Program-made: the position numbers and the translations under genes
DNA from: Microplitis mediator
Taxonomy: Eukaryota; Arthropoda; Insecta; Hymenoptera; Braconidae
Length of the DNA stretch: 64,000 bases
Assembly (NCBI RefSeq): GCF_029852145.1
Contig: NC_079979.1
Coordinates: forward strand, 15,883,901 to 15,947,900
Direction: 5' to 3'
The notes under the pieces: model-generated
What the model saw: only the letters and a program-made list of their open reading frames with translations
Database searches by the model: none
Told to the model about the DNA's origin: nothing
Shown here: piece by piece, positions 1 through 11,404 of the stretch
Layout: each line of letters begins with the position of its first letter
How positions within the stretch are numbered: the first letter of the stretch is position 1

Positions 1-500
1 TATAAGGAACGGACACAAAACTACATTTTTACTTCAATACCTATACTATGTTGCCGAATAGTAAAAATTTCGAACATAACAAAATAGATTTTGATTAAAG
101 TATGTATTGATTTATAAATTTTCATCCAATTGAGATCAATAAATTAAAAAAAAAAAAAAACACGTAAAGAAATGAAAAACGTCAGTTGCTTATAAAAGGA
201 GCGCATTATGGAACACAACACATGTATACGTCGACTTGAGTTGCCGTTGAGTTAAAAGATAGCAGTGGGGGAGAGCCATTTCCAAGAAATAATTCAACGT
301 TAATTGCACTGTTATCAGTACGTTGGTTTTCTAGAAACTGCTGCTTCTATTGCGCAGTTCTTGGTATTTTTTAATTATAATTTAATCCAGTAGAAAAAAT
401 AATACTATAACCATCGTACTGGTATCTGCGTTGGTCCTTCGAGCCACTGCGTTTCGTCTATGAGCCTCAAATTGAGCGTAAAACTAACTAATAATATTAA
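1..500. other. 5' flank and part of intron 2 of the left DUF4803-like copy
   Basis: From about position 290 this aligns by eye with intron 2 of the right-hand paralog (about 26060-26220), sharing phrases such as acgttggtt, agaaactgct and ggtccttcgagccact. Left of about 290 the similarity stops. No sequence resembling exon 2 of the paralog is found at the expected distance. Either an insertion or rearrangement lies here and exons 1-2 are outside the window, or the left copy has lost them. Confidence 0.5.
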
Positions 501-736
501 CCCTTTCCCGGCTCGAAGTATCGGTGAGTCTAGGTGTGAGTCATGTAGGGATAGAGCCAATTAAAGTCCGTTGTAAGGCTGTATGAGTGATTATTTAGTG
601 GTGGTAGTGTAGACAAGTGCCCACTTCTACAATTTTTCAGCCCCCTCTCTAGAAAACAGACTATAGCTCTCTCATTTTAAGAATAAGACGTACGATTCAA
701 ATTAAGAGTAGGGATTCAAAGTCGACCGGGAAAGGG
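501..736. mobile_element. TTAA-flanked MITE (piggyBac-like target site)
   Basis: A 236-bp element starts CCCTTTCCCGG and ends CCGGGAAAGGG. It is flanked on both sides by TTAA (497-500 and 737-740), the hallmark target duplication of piggyBac-type elements. It has no coding capacity. The equivalent intron position in the right paralog (near 26210) lacks it, so the insertion postdates the gene duplication. Confidence 0.8.
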
Positions 737-834
737 TTAAATTATTTTTTTATAACTAAGATAAATATGTTCCTATAGATAAATTTTGATGAAATATCAC
801 TCAATTAATTAATAATAAAAATAATTTAATTTAG

Positions 835-2649
835 CATCTTTTGAAGAAGAAGCAAAAAGATCGGAAGAGAGACTTATAAAATCCGCATATGATTATATGT
901 CAGCTACTAAAGAGGCATTGAAAGTAATACCTAGAGAAATAATTGTTTGTGATCCACCAAAACACATTTTAGGTAAGTTATTATTTAAATTATTAATTTA
1001 AAAAAATTAAATGAGCATTTCATGTGTTCCAATAGGCGAAACATTCACGGAACTGATCCGCACAGTCCAAATGACGATGCTTCATGAATATATGTTAAGT
1101 TCTGATGGAAGCTGTGGTGGTTCATGCAGTGACTTTAATACAAATAAAATTTATCGCAAGTACGAGGATTTTAAAAAAAAAACTTGGTACCCAGAGAATC
1201 CATGCCAGGGAAGAATAGACGAGTGCCGGGACCTGAACTACGTTGAGTTTTGTGAAGTGGTAATTAAGTATTCAATAAATATATATATTCTCAAAAATTA
1301 ACTCCATTGAAAATACTGCAGCCCGGTAAATTCAAAGAACGTCTGGTTTATGTAGACAATTATGATGACCGTACTTATGGCGACCAAAAACTCTGTACGT
1401 TCGGTAAAGAGAGCGCACTTTGGAAGTTAATGATTGGTGTGTATAGGTGTCACCCCTGCTTGTGCCAATGCATAGAAGACAAAGCCGAGTCAACGGCTCA
1501 TCGCGCAATCAGTTTCCTATCACAAAGGACGGATGTGGACAAAAATATGTGAGTTCAAAATTTGTATTCAAACAAAATAGTCTATTAATTTTATTTGAAT
1601 GACTAGGGTACTGACTGGTATACGATTTATCAAAAAAAATCACGTGCTTCATTTGCAAATTGAGCAGGGAAAGTTAATTGAAGATGGTCGTATTGAAAAC
1701 GGTACCATTGAATGGGTACCGCTCGACGAATTAAAGTATGATGCAGAAGCTGAGGGTGGAGCTTTTGTAAAAGTTGTTGGTGGTAAAGAAATACCAATGA
1801 AGAAAACAGTTGACTACGCGTTTATACATCATGAGCTTCGTCACTTTCTTCTGGATAATGTCGTCGCACCACGGCCAGATTTTGTCGTTACAGGCGCCCG
1901 TTTAAGACTAGGGGTGTATTCTGCCCAAGATTTTCATCTGGAAGTCCGTTTTTCAAAGTTCAATTTTACAACTGGCTCCTTAATTTCGTTTGGCAGGAAT
2001 GATTCGATTAACGGGAATCTTGACTTCAATAATAATAAGATACCTTCGAGATGGTATACTACGGATCTCGATAGGCATTATGGCTCAAGACATTCACTGT
2101 TTCGGTATAACAACGTTAAATAGTACATTTTCCTAACTTGATGTCATGGGAAGATAACGAGGGAATTTCAGTAGATGTTCGCAGCTCAAGCCTTTGGCTT
2201 GTGATGCCAACGCATGAGTTTTAGAAGTTATCTTGCCGTAGCTCATACATTTTCTAAATTATTACTTTATAATTGAAATGGTTTATTTATTTCATAGAAA
2301 AGTTGTGGACGTCAAAGACAAATTGGATCCCTCAAAGAGTTATAACAATGTACTTGACTCAGAAGGCAATTCGCGAATAATGCTAACCCATTCGAGTGTT
2401 ACTGCCGATGTCGGACAAAGTACGATCCCGTACTTTGATATTCAGCCGGTGGCCCCAGAGCCTAGAGTCGCATTGGACGGGATCGGGCTTTACCACCGTA
2501 GCAACGGTGAATCTGGAGGATTTTTGAGTCTTAAACTTTTTACTCACGACATTTCAACATATTTGAATCCCGTTATAAAGTCTGGTGAGTTAAGTACAGA
2601 AGAAATCAAGGATATCAAAGAAGAGTCTGAGTTTTCGGAACTAGCATAA
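835..2649 (+). CDS. DUF4803-like secreted cysteine-rich protein, left copy (exons 3-7, 5' partial)
   Basis: Spliced gene with exons 835-972, 1036-1259, 1322-1548, 1607-2104 and 2298-2649, giving 478 residues in the window with no frameshift. Intron phases are 1, 0, 2 and 2. The last donor (cg|gtat) is conserved with the right paralog and resolves an apparent stop at 2121-2123. Exons 4-5 are cysteine-rich (CGGSC, CQGRIDEC, FCEV, CHPCLCQC). The block RTDVDKNM-VLTGIRFIKKN, followed by LQIEQGKL and later GQSTIPYFDIQPV and GIGLYH, matches my memory of the insect family Pfam DUF4803, whose function is unknown. A search should confirm this. Exons 1-2 (signal peptide) are not visible at the homologous place, so the gene may start outside the window or be 5' truncated. 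The intact reading frame and splice sites argue against an old pseudogene. Confidence 0.8.
2144..2246. repeat. Small inverted-repeat element in intron 6, shared by both paralogs
   Basis: Ends gggaagataac / gttatcttgcc form an inverted repeat around a short hairpin (stem CAAGCC / GGCTTG at 2187-2201). The same segment lies in intron 6 of the right copy (hairpin 29353-29367), where the loop differs (TTC instead of TTT) but the stem is kept. It is therefore older than the duplication. Confidence 0.55.
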
Positions 2650-2743
2650 ATTTTTCTACATAAATTAACAATTAAAGTTATTTTAAATCAAAATTAACTG
2701 CAATCTTGCATTGAATGTTAACTCTTCTGTCATTAAACTCCTG

Positions 2744-2749
2744 AATAAA
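2744..2749 (+). promoter_or_regulatory. Polyadenylation signal AATAAA of left DUF4803-like gene
   Basis: AATAAA lies 95 bases after the stop codon. It sits in a 3' UTR that is conserved with the right paralog, whose signal is at 29910-29915. Confidence 0.65.
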
Positions 2750-3495
2750 AAATGTTGATACATTTTTTTGATTGTTAATTATTACTATCATATTAAAATG
2801 ATATTCAAGCAGCTCTCAAGATATTTAAATTTTTTTACAAATATACTGACAGTACAAAAAAAAAAATTTACAAGATAAAGACAGAAATTCTTGACTTTAT
2901 TCATATCTAGTTATAAATTAGAAGTGGACAATTTACAAGTTTTGCAGTTTAAAGATGATGTAGAGACTACACATAATCCGTGAGTTAAGTAAAGTTGGCC
3001 ATCATTATTCGATGGTTCTTCAAGCAGTAGAGAGACAACAAGAAGACGTCTATATAACAACTTATAGAGATGCTGGTTTTTAGAGGATGCTTAAAGTAGT
3101 TTGAATTATTGAACGAGAGCAAAAAATTTAATAACAAAAATAGAGGATCAATAAGTTTTTTTTTGTTTTCATTGCAACTGGCCAAGTTTTCAGATAAAAT
3201 TATTTAACTATTTTTAGACCATAGAATTTCCTTATTAATTTCTGTACGTTTTGTTATTATGTATTTAAATTTATCATAAATTTACTATCGAGTTTTTGCA
3301 AAAAATTATATTATTGTTTAATAGATATTTCTTAAATTTTATGCGGCTCAAATATTAAATTACGTCATAAAATACCGGGGAATAGATAAATAATTTTCAT
3401 AAAATGGTAATTATATTTGAAGTGATTCAATGAATTATTTCTATTTTCAAATCGAAGAAATCTATTTTGTTTTAGAAAGATTCATACTTCAAGTA
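2750..3495. other. 3' flank, no gene seen
   Basis: Similarity to the 3' flank of the right paralog continues to about 2945 (compare about 30195), which marks the right edge of the duplicated block. Beyond that the sequence is AT-rich. The only ORF is short and AT-rich and I do not believe it. Confidence 0.5.
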
Positions 3496-4190
3496 CACAG
3501 TAAAAAAATTACGGAAGCAAACGCTGAGTAAATCCGGAGTGAATGCAGAGCGGACGAATGTTTATTTATTTAATTCCCCCGGAGTGAAATTCACTTCTAT
3601 TTGGAGTTTATTTTAATATTAAAACTCCGAATATGGTATCGAAGATTGCTATACGTTGTAAAATTGTATGCATGGATGATTCGAACATTGCAGAAATAGT
3701 AACATTGGCGATAGTGGACGCCGCAATGTCGGTATGGCCGTCAGGCCCATACTGCATAGCCGTATCCACATTGCTTCTGGCAGATAAATCTAGTCTAACG
3801 ACATCTATATAGTTTTGGCGGTAATACGATAGTATACATTGATTGACACGCCAGAAATTATGGCGGAAAAAACTAGTAACATTGTGCCCTCGGCATTGTA
3901 GTATGGATCTCAAGGTCATGCTGTTTCGCCGTGCCTGCTATGCATACGTGTGAGCAATACAATAGCTCCAGTACTATACAGTATAGTAAATAACGCCATA
4001 CTTCTGGGACTCGTTACAATAATGTCTTGGAATATTTCACATACTATTTTAATATCTGTATTGAGACCATACCAGCATGGTGTTGAACGCCATGCATTTC
4101 TTACCGTGTACAGTGTAGGCGCATGTACGACTATACAGACTTATCAATATCTTGAGAGTAAATTAATTGATTTAAATACATAATGTTTTA
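3496..4190. mobile_element. CGGAGTGAAT-family TIR element remnant joined to a CATTG/CCATAC-motif repeat
   Basis: The left end (cacagtaaaaaaattacgg, then ccggagtgaat and ggagtgaaattcac) matches the family seen complete at 46013-46835. From about 3631 the composition changes to a GC-richer stretch with degenerate repeats of motifs like cattgtagtatgg in both orientations. The short ORFs here are unlike any protein I know. No clear right terminus was found. Confidence 0.55.
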
Positions 4191-6541
4191 ATTACAGCAG
4201 TTCATTAAGTGCAAAAGATGATACTTTTTATATTTAATTCATTTACTGGTTTTTGTTATTAAAAATTTCAAATTCTTTTTTTTAATTAACTTGCAAATTA
4301 CCGATCAGACATTAAAAAGTTCATTAAGACTCTAGATTGCTTTGGAATTTAATTTTGAATCAGCCTTAATTGTAATAGTTATTGAATATATGTTCAAATA
4401 AATATGAATTATTAATTACGTGAAGTATCAAATATTCTATCGATTAAAATACTCAGTAAATAAAACATAAAATTATTATTTTATTTCGAAACTAGTTCAA
4501 TCATTGAAACTTTTAAAGATTGTTTCATAAAGATAAATTTACTTATAAGGTATTAAGTATTTTTAAATTTAAAAAAAGAAAAGTTGTTTGGATCTTTAGA
4601 AGTATAAAAATATTTAAAAACTAGGGCAATCTAAAGATAGCAATTTTTTCTCATTATTATAAGATTACAATATACTGAGAAAGTTGCGTCTTCAGAATAT
4701 CAAAGACTCTTATCGATAAAGAAAATAAGGAGATAATATAATGTACTTATACTTAAGTATATTTGATGTACAGTATAAAGAAAAAACTTCAAGGAAACTC
4801 AGTAGTAAAAAGCATCCGTATATTTAGTAATTCTCAATACCAAAAAAAAAAAAAAACATCAAATTCAATAAATTTTAAAGCAAGTCCTCGTTCCTTGAGT
4901 AAAAAGTTTGAATTTCATAATGCAGCCATAATTGAGAATAAGAAATGATATAATTAAAGGAAAGATTAACGGGAATGGGCAGTGATTGGAATTGGAATTG
5001 AATCGAAATTCGATAAAAAAGGGAATAGATATGGAATGTTAAGACAAAAAGAGTTGAGTATAAGTTTAAGTTAAGGAATAAGAGTAAAGGCAGTAAGATA
5101 AAGAGTGAATCAGCTATAAGGGTGACCAACCGGTAAAGTTATTCAACGGCCAATTAGCCAAACGGGATGTCAATTATGCGAATTGCACATTTCTCTCTTA
5201 TCTCACTATCCCTTAGCTTTAATTATCTTTCACTTGATTAATGGCATAATTTGACGCTCAATGATACCACATTTATATTCACCGACAAATGTTTCCGAAG
5301 AGCATTTAATCTCATTTGGATTAACTTTTATTATAAAACCTCACTGTTGAAATTCTTATTAGTGTTTTTTATCATTATTTAAATTACCTCTCGTTATTAA
5401 ATTTATTATTTAATTACATTATCTATGTAATTATTTCATAATTTTATGCAATTAAAATTTATTTAATATTTTATTTTAATCACATAAATTATCATTTATT
5501 TTACGTTTATTAATTTAGTGATTGAAATATTTATTTATTTATTTATTTATGAATAAAATAAAATGAATTTAATTTAAAATGATGAATTTATAATGTTTTT
5601 TTTTATGATAAATTAAGTGGAGATAAGTATAGTGAAGAGAAACAAGTGCAATTGTAAAAGTTATCGAACCTGTGCACGTCTGTCGAATAAATATGAAATT
5701 GTAACTGGGCCAATGGACGTACCGAGAAGAAAGAGAGGATGTACAAAAGTAAAAAGTAAGATTGTAGGGCACTTTGGGTACAAGAATACGGTTAAGTAAG
5801 TTGTACTAGTAGAAATAATAATAAAAAAATAGTAAGATGGTTATGGAAACTGGTAAAATATTTTTGTGATAAGACCAACTCGCGACTTTATGAACTTGCA
5901 ATATAAATGGCTCTGCGTTGCGGGTTTATTAATGGGCTACGTGACTGGCATTGTAATAAAAAAAAATGTGTAATAAAGTTAAATAGAATAGAACTGTGAA
6001 AAAATGCTTGAAATAAATTGAAAGAGTTCGAGAAAGAGATGGATATTAGAAGCAATAATTTGACTTTTTATACCAGCGATATTTACTTTTATATAGATAT
6101 ATATAAATCTACTTCCCCTAGCTATGGTATTCTTTTACCTTACCCTAACCCATACTTTCCTTCGCCGCGTCCCTGCGCTAAACTCTCATATCTAACCGTG
6201 AAGTAGGGACGAAAAATCTCAAATATTTCGGCTCATATAATCGATTACTCTATTAGTAACTTCTCGTTCATCATTCATTGGCGGGACTTTATATTAAACA
6301 CCCAAGTAATCAATAGAAAGAAATACTTTTAATATGAATAGTACGGTACCCTTTGATCAGAAATGTTTAATATATTTGCACATAAAATTTGAGTGTGTGA
6401 TATTACATATAGATCAACACATATGCTTGAAATCGTACTGTGCCCTTTTTTCACAGATTTTGAGTGGGTATTATTTTGGAAATAGGTTAACATTTATGCT
6501 TAAAATGGTATGGTACCCGTTTATCGAACACCGTTAATTAT
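4191..6541. other. Intergenic, apparently low-copy DNA, no gene seen
   Basis: AT-rich sequence with a slightly less AT-rich patch near 5110-5250 and 5640-5790. Short ORFs on both strands (for example 5617-5799) have no recognisable domain and no codon-use signal. Confidence 0.4.
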
Positions 6542-7300
6542 TTTTAACTTCCTGCTAAGAAAATTGTAAATTTTCAAAAATTCGGGAAGTTATTGGTTTC
6601 GGTCCGATTTACAAAAATCGAATTTTCATCCGATGTCGACGTTTTGAGGTCCTAGGAAGTTATTCTAACTAATTTCACGATGATGTCCGAGTGTATGGAT
6701 GTATGTATGTATGTATGTACGTATGTACGTATGTAAATACCTGTATCTTTTGAACGGGTGAACCGATTTTGAACTTTAAGGTGTCATTCGACGCGGCTTG
6801 TCAATATCTTGAAGCTGTAAGAAAATTGAGCTTGATCGGTAGGGCACTTTCAGAAATATTCCAAAAATAAAATTTTTTCAAAAGTGTTTTTTTTTTATAA
6901 CTTTTAATGTGCTCGATGGATTGATTCCAAAATGGACTGGGCTCTAGATCTTTATAAGCCGCGTCGAATGCCACCTCAACCATCAAAATCGGTTCATTCG
7001 TTCAAGAGAAATCGTTGTCGAAAGAATTAAAAAAAAATTATTTTTTATTTTTTTTGAAATATCTCAAAAATGACTCAATAAATCAAATTCCAAATTCAAT
7101 CAGCTTTAGAACTTGATAAAACGCGTCGATTGCCACCTCAACCGTCTCAATCGGTTTATTCGTTTGAGAGATATCGTTGGAGAAAAAATAGTAAAAAACT
7201 ATTTTTTTCGAAAAGAACGGCACACAAAACGATTTTCAAGCTCGAAAACAGGGGGAAGTTTTAGGGCTGGCCTGCAGGGTCAACCGATAGACAGATTTTT
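6542..7300 (+). repeat. Dispersed repeat R1 (begins AACTTCCTGCTAAG)
   Basis: One of four long copies in the window (others 18179-19209 inverted, 41693-42485, 48317-49154), plus a short derivative at 30002-30091. Shared order of blocks: AACTTCC-GCTAAG start, ggtttcggtccgattt, atgtcgacgtttt-gaggtcctagg, a TATG/GTAC microsatellite, gaacgg-tgaaccgattt, the block aacgcgtcgattgccacctc, then gggaagttttagggctggcc and a T-run. No protein is encoded. The transposon class is unknown to me. Confidence 0.85.
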
Positions 7301-7314
7301 TTACTTAAAATATA

Positions 7315-7460
7315 TTTTTCTGAATAAGATTTACCGACAGGATATTTTGTCACGAATATTTTGTATCTTGAATATTTAGTCCGGGGATATTTCGTCTATC
7401 GGATAATTTGTATTCGGATATTTTATCGCGGATATTTTGTCGGGGATATTTTATCCGCGA
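7315..7460. repeat. Motif-echo repeat built on GGATATTTTGTC
   Basis: About eight degenerate copies of GGATATTTTGTC (variants aggatattttgtc, gcggatattttgtcg, ggggatattttatcc) follow one another directly after the R1 copy. No ORF. Its borders are unclear. Confidence 0.6.
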
Positions 7461-7533
7461 ACTACAAGTCGTGCTACCGACCAACTTGCCTCACTCTAAG
7501 CTACGAATCGAAACTAAAAATTGATGATTTTAC

Positions 7534-7738
7534 AAGAGTAAGTGTAGCAGACATCAGACAAATTTAAAGTTACTAATAAATAGAGTAAATAATTAATAAA
7601 ATTGAATTTAAAAAAAATGTGCATTTGAAAAATTTAAAAATTAATAAGTGCATTTTTTATAAATATTATTTTTTTAGTTATTTACTCTATTTAATTATAA
7701 TTTTAAATTTATCTGATGTCTGCTACATTCACACTCAT
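7534..7738. mobile_element. MITE family M1, copy 1
   Basis: About 205 bp, foldback, with ends agtgtagcagacatcagac and gtctgctacattcacactc. It is the most divergent left end of the seven M1 copies, and no target duplication is evident. It forms a near-complete hairpin around an AT-rich centre. Confidence 0.8.
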
Positions 7739-7881
7739 CTTATTTTGCTCCGAATTCCCTGATATTTATTTTTTTCCTCTACTGGTTTAAAAATTTCTAC
7801 TGATCCAATGACATCAAATCTTACCTACAATTTATATTAAAAAATAAATGAGCTTGATTTTTTTTCGATAAATTTATATAG

Positions 7882-7920
<39 letters not shown>

Positions 7921-9220
7921 TTTAAATATAAAAAATCGTTTTCAATAATAGTGGACATTGTCCTAAATACCCGTCATGTACATAGAATCACAAAAATTAT
8001 TTATTGTTATCATATAACAGATTGTAATTTAAATATATAATAAAAAAAAAAAAAAAAAAAATTTTAAATATCGTTAATCAATTAATCTGTTACAGATAAA
8101 AATAAAATTAAAATTTTCAGGTAAAATATCAAAGCATGAGACTCACTAAAATGAAACTAAAAAACCATTTATTTGATGCTAAAATGGTAAATAATTAATC
8201 CATAAATTATTAGTGAATTTTTCAATTAAAAAAATGAAAAAGTTAAATACTGTTCAGATGAGAGAGAATAAAATAAATGACTATGCAAATACTTTAAAAA
8301 GTAATGTCAATTAAAAAATCAAGTTTACTTTAATATTACGCATCCCTGTCGTGTACAAATGCAAAACCAACAACTGTGACAGAATTCAACTGAAAATTAT
8401 AAAGTCAAACGAAGCTTGAATATTATTCCGCATGACCCAGTCGCCGAGTGTGTGAGTTTTGTACGTGTGGACCTGCTATGAGCTTCTATGTGAATTTAAT
8501 GACTACAATTACACGTATATATTTATGTACCCATCGTCCTACAATGGTACCGATGTGTGTACATGCCTATGAATATGTGAATAAATAAGTGTACATATAT
8601 ATAGATATATACAAATGGATGTGTCTCACGTTTAGTCGTCGAAGTGAGTATTCACACAACCACTACCTGCCCGTAGAAGTTGGTTGACACGGACTAATAA
8701 AGACTACCCGGGTTATCTGGACCCAGATGTTGGTACTGTAATCTTCATCATGTTTCACTTATTACTATTTTTTAACTACAATTAAAAAATCCTGCACTGC
8801 TTGTTAGTAATGAAGACAGCTGAATTTTTAATTAAACGATTCAATAAAAATTTCATGATATAAGTCATATATTGTCATATGACCTTTAAATTTGTTCCCA
8901 TTATTTGCTTCGGTAGAAATTAAAATTCGAATAAATTTTCAGTTCTATTATAGAGTCAAAAATCGCTGACTATACCCGGGCTAGATATAACAATTGAATT
9001 TCAAACCCTGTTTAGAAAATCTCATAGAATCCATTAGATTCTCATAAATTCCCATAGAAATTTTATAAGAATGAATGATTTCTATGAGAAGTGCTGCAGT
9101 TAAGTATAGGGCCTTATACATACAGCTATAAGAATCTATCGGATTTTTTAAGCAGGGAATTAATTGAGAAGTTGAACGTGTAAAAATTTTGAAAAAGACA
9201 TTTCGGATCTACTGTAGCTC
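7739..9220. other. Intergenic DNA with homopolymer runs, no gene seen
   Basis: Contains a T-run near 7881-7918 and an A-run near 8041. Around 8340-8740 the sequence is less AT-rich and looks single-copy. Around 9007-9090 short repeats of the motif CATAGAATC/AATTCCCATAG occur in both orientations. Confidence 0.4.
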
Positions 9221-9227
9221 ACAAGGT

Positions 9228-9432
9228 ATTTTATTTCGGTTCCATGACAACTGATCCCAGACAAGTTATCACACGATAATTGATCCCACAGACTAGATCC
9301 AATTGACAACTGGTCCAACTGACAACTGATCTTCATCTTCATCATTTTCAACTGAATATCGATGGGATCAAATATCGGTGGGATCAATTTGTAGGGATCA
9401 CTTGTCGTGGTATAAAACTGTTGGGATCATTT
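9228..9432. repeat. Motif-echo repeat built on GACAACTGATCCCA
   Basis: Six or more degenerate copies of gacaactgatccca on the left half and its complement (gggatcaatttgt, gggatcacttgtcg) on the right half form a loose palindrome. The 75-codon minus ORF across it is a by-product of the repeat. Confidence 0.65.
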
Positions 9433-10292
9433 TCCGGCACAGATTTTATTCCTAATATGTAATTAATTAAGTCAATTTTTTTTCAATTCTTAATATCTTT
9501 GAAAAGCTCAAAAATATTATTATTTGATAAAACGTCTATTAAATTCTCAGTTAAATATTTTTAATAAATACAAAATGGAATTTTATCAATAAATCATAAT
9601 CATGCAAAAAAATTTTTTAATTCAGTTTAATTAAATTTGCGAAATATTTTTCTCGGTATTTAATTAACTATTATTGGTGCATTCATTACACAAAAAATAA
9701 AATGATTTAAATTTTAATTGAATATATATTTTTATTACAAACAATGATATGGAGTTGTAACAATATATCCATGAAATTTATATTTTATTTATTAGTATTT
9801 TTATTTAATTAACTATAAAAAATATTTCATTGGTACGTGATAATTAAAACGAATTTTAAAAGTATATTTGAACGCATTTCAGTATCGATATTTCATATTT
9901 GTTTTATAAATAAAGGGAAAAAAAATACCAATAAAAGTTGCGTTCAGTGAAATTGATAAAATTATACCTTTTGGTAAACGGAATGTAAATTTAACCGGAA
10001 ATAAAATTTCCCTGATAATAACGAATTTTAAAACTGGTGAACTCATTGATATATAAAATGAATTTATGACGGAAATAAAGCAGATGAAAGTATTCCTGTA
10101 ATTGGTAACTATATTTTGACTAGTTCTAGTTTAACTTGTCTTCAATTTACTGTAATGTTTCTAATGAAATTTTTTTTGTTCCAGAAAAAATTAACTGGTT
10201 TTTGATAAGACTCCTATGAACAAGAATGAGGAAATATTTCTATCTACTAGTTTGGTTGGCGCCACAATTTCAAACGTCAATTGGCATGTCAA
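9433..10292. other. AT-rich intergenic DNA, nothing identified
   Basis: No open frame of note, no inverted termini and no RNA gene recognised. Confidence 0.4.
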
Positions 10293-10514
10293 GACAGTTG
10301 ATGATTCTGAAGTTAACGAACAATTACCAGTTTTCTGATTTTTTTTTTTTTTCAACAAGTCAATTACAAAAATCAAATCAAAAAAATGCACATGTAGAAA
10401 ATTAAAAATACTATAGTGCATTTTTTTTTGTATAATTTGTTGCTTTTAAAAAAAATCCAGAAATTATAAGACGTCTTCTAATTTCAGTATCATGACAATG
10501 ATCTTGAAGTTAGC

Positions 10515-10721
10515 ATGAGTGTGAATGTAGGAGACATCAGACAAATTTAAAATTATAAAGAAATAAAGTAAATATTCAAAATAATATTATTTATAAAAAA
10601 TGTACTTATTAATTTTTTAATTTTTCAAATGCGTATTTTTTAAAAATATTATTTTATTAATTATTTACTCCATTTATTGAAAATTTTAAATTTGCCTGAT
10701 GTCTGCTACATTCACACTCAT
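10515..10721. mobile_element. MITE family M1, copy 2, with 9-bp target duplication
   Basis: Ends ATGAGTGTGAATGTAGCAG and its complement TTCACACTCAT. A perfect 9-bp duplication gaagttagc lies at 10506-10514 and 10722-10730. The length and the 9-bp duplication suggest a Mutator-like (MULE) parent. Inserted inside an M2 element. Confidence 0.9.
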
Positions 10722-10762
10722 GAAGTTAGCAGACAATTAAAAATTTTCGGATTTTTTTTAAC

Positions 10763-10952
10763 ATGAGTGTGAATGTAGCAGACATGTGACAAATTTAAAA
10801 CTATAAATAAATAGAGTAAATAATTTTAAAAATGCACTTATTAATTTCAAATTTTTTAAATGTGCATTGTTTTTAAATTTTATTTTATTAATTATTTACT
10901 CCATTTATTAATAATTTTAAATTTGTCTGATGTCTAGTACATTCACACTCAT
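10763..10952. mobile_element. MITE family M1, copy 3
   Basis: Same termini as copy 2 (ATGAGTGTGAATG / CATTCACACTCAT read on opposite strands), 190 bp, also within the M2 pair. No clean target duplication. Confidence 0.85.
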
Positions 10953-11081
10953 ATCATGACAGTTGACTTGTCTCATATCATCTGACTACTTGGAAAAAAA
11001 TAATTTCCAATATGTATTATTATTTTATTTTTTATTTCAAGTCTAGAACTCTAGTGATACGATTTAATAAAATAAAAATTA

Positions 11082-11281
11082 TACTGAAATGAGCCGACGT
11101 CTAATAATTTTTGAATTTTTTTAAAAACGATAAATTAAAAAAGAAAAACATTTCAAAAAATTGCACCAATAGTTTATTTAATTTTCTACATGTGCATATT
11201 TTTAGTTTTTTTTTTTTTTAAATTAAATTGTTGAGAAAAAATTTGAATTTTGTTAATTGTCTGTTAACTTCAGGATCATCA
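11082..11281. mobile_element. MITE family M2, single copy
   Basis: Left end gccgacgtctaataatttt and right end ctgttaacttcaggatcat match the M2 units at 10302-10957 and 14947-15565, including the internal gcac...acatgtgcat segment. No coding capacity. Confidence 0.65.
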
Positions 11282-11404
11282 AAAAAAGGATATTTTCTTT
11301 TTTTGATTTTTGTTCAATCAACCGAAAATGCACGAATATCAAAATTTTTTTTAAAATCTTTTAAAAAAAACTAATCGTAAATAATAACCAATAATTTAAA
11401 ATAA

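Larger units (their letters stand above)
10302..10957. mobile_element. Tandem pair of M2 MITEs bounded by one 9-bp target duplication
   Basis: Family M2 has ends of the type TGAT-CTGAAGTTA-CAGAC and inverted GTCT-CTAA-TTCAG-ATCA. Unit 1 ends near 10493 and a second unit starts directly after (about 10497). The second unit carries two M1 MITEs. The whole block is flanked by gacagttga at 10293-10301 and again at 10958-10966, so it behaves as one insertion. Confidence 0.65.

Noticed and set aside
1599..2123. Reading the left gene's exon 6 as a complete ORF ending at 2123
   Set aside because: The conserved donor cg|gtat and the phase-2 acceptor at 2298 match the right paralog, so the stop is intronic.
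3608..4183. Two ORFs in the GC-richer 3.6-4.2 kb segment as genes
   Set aside because: Both overlap a degenerate motif repeat in both orientations, which creates open frames by composition.
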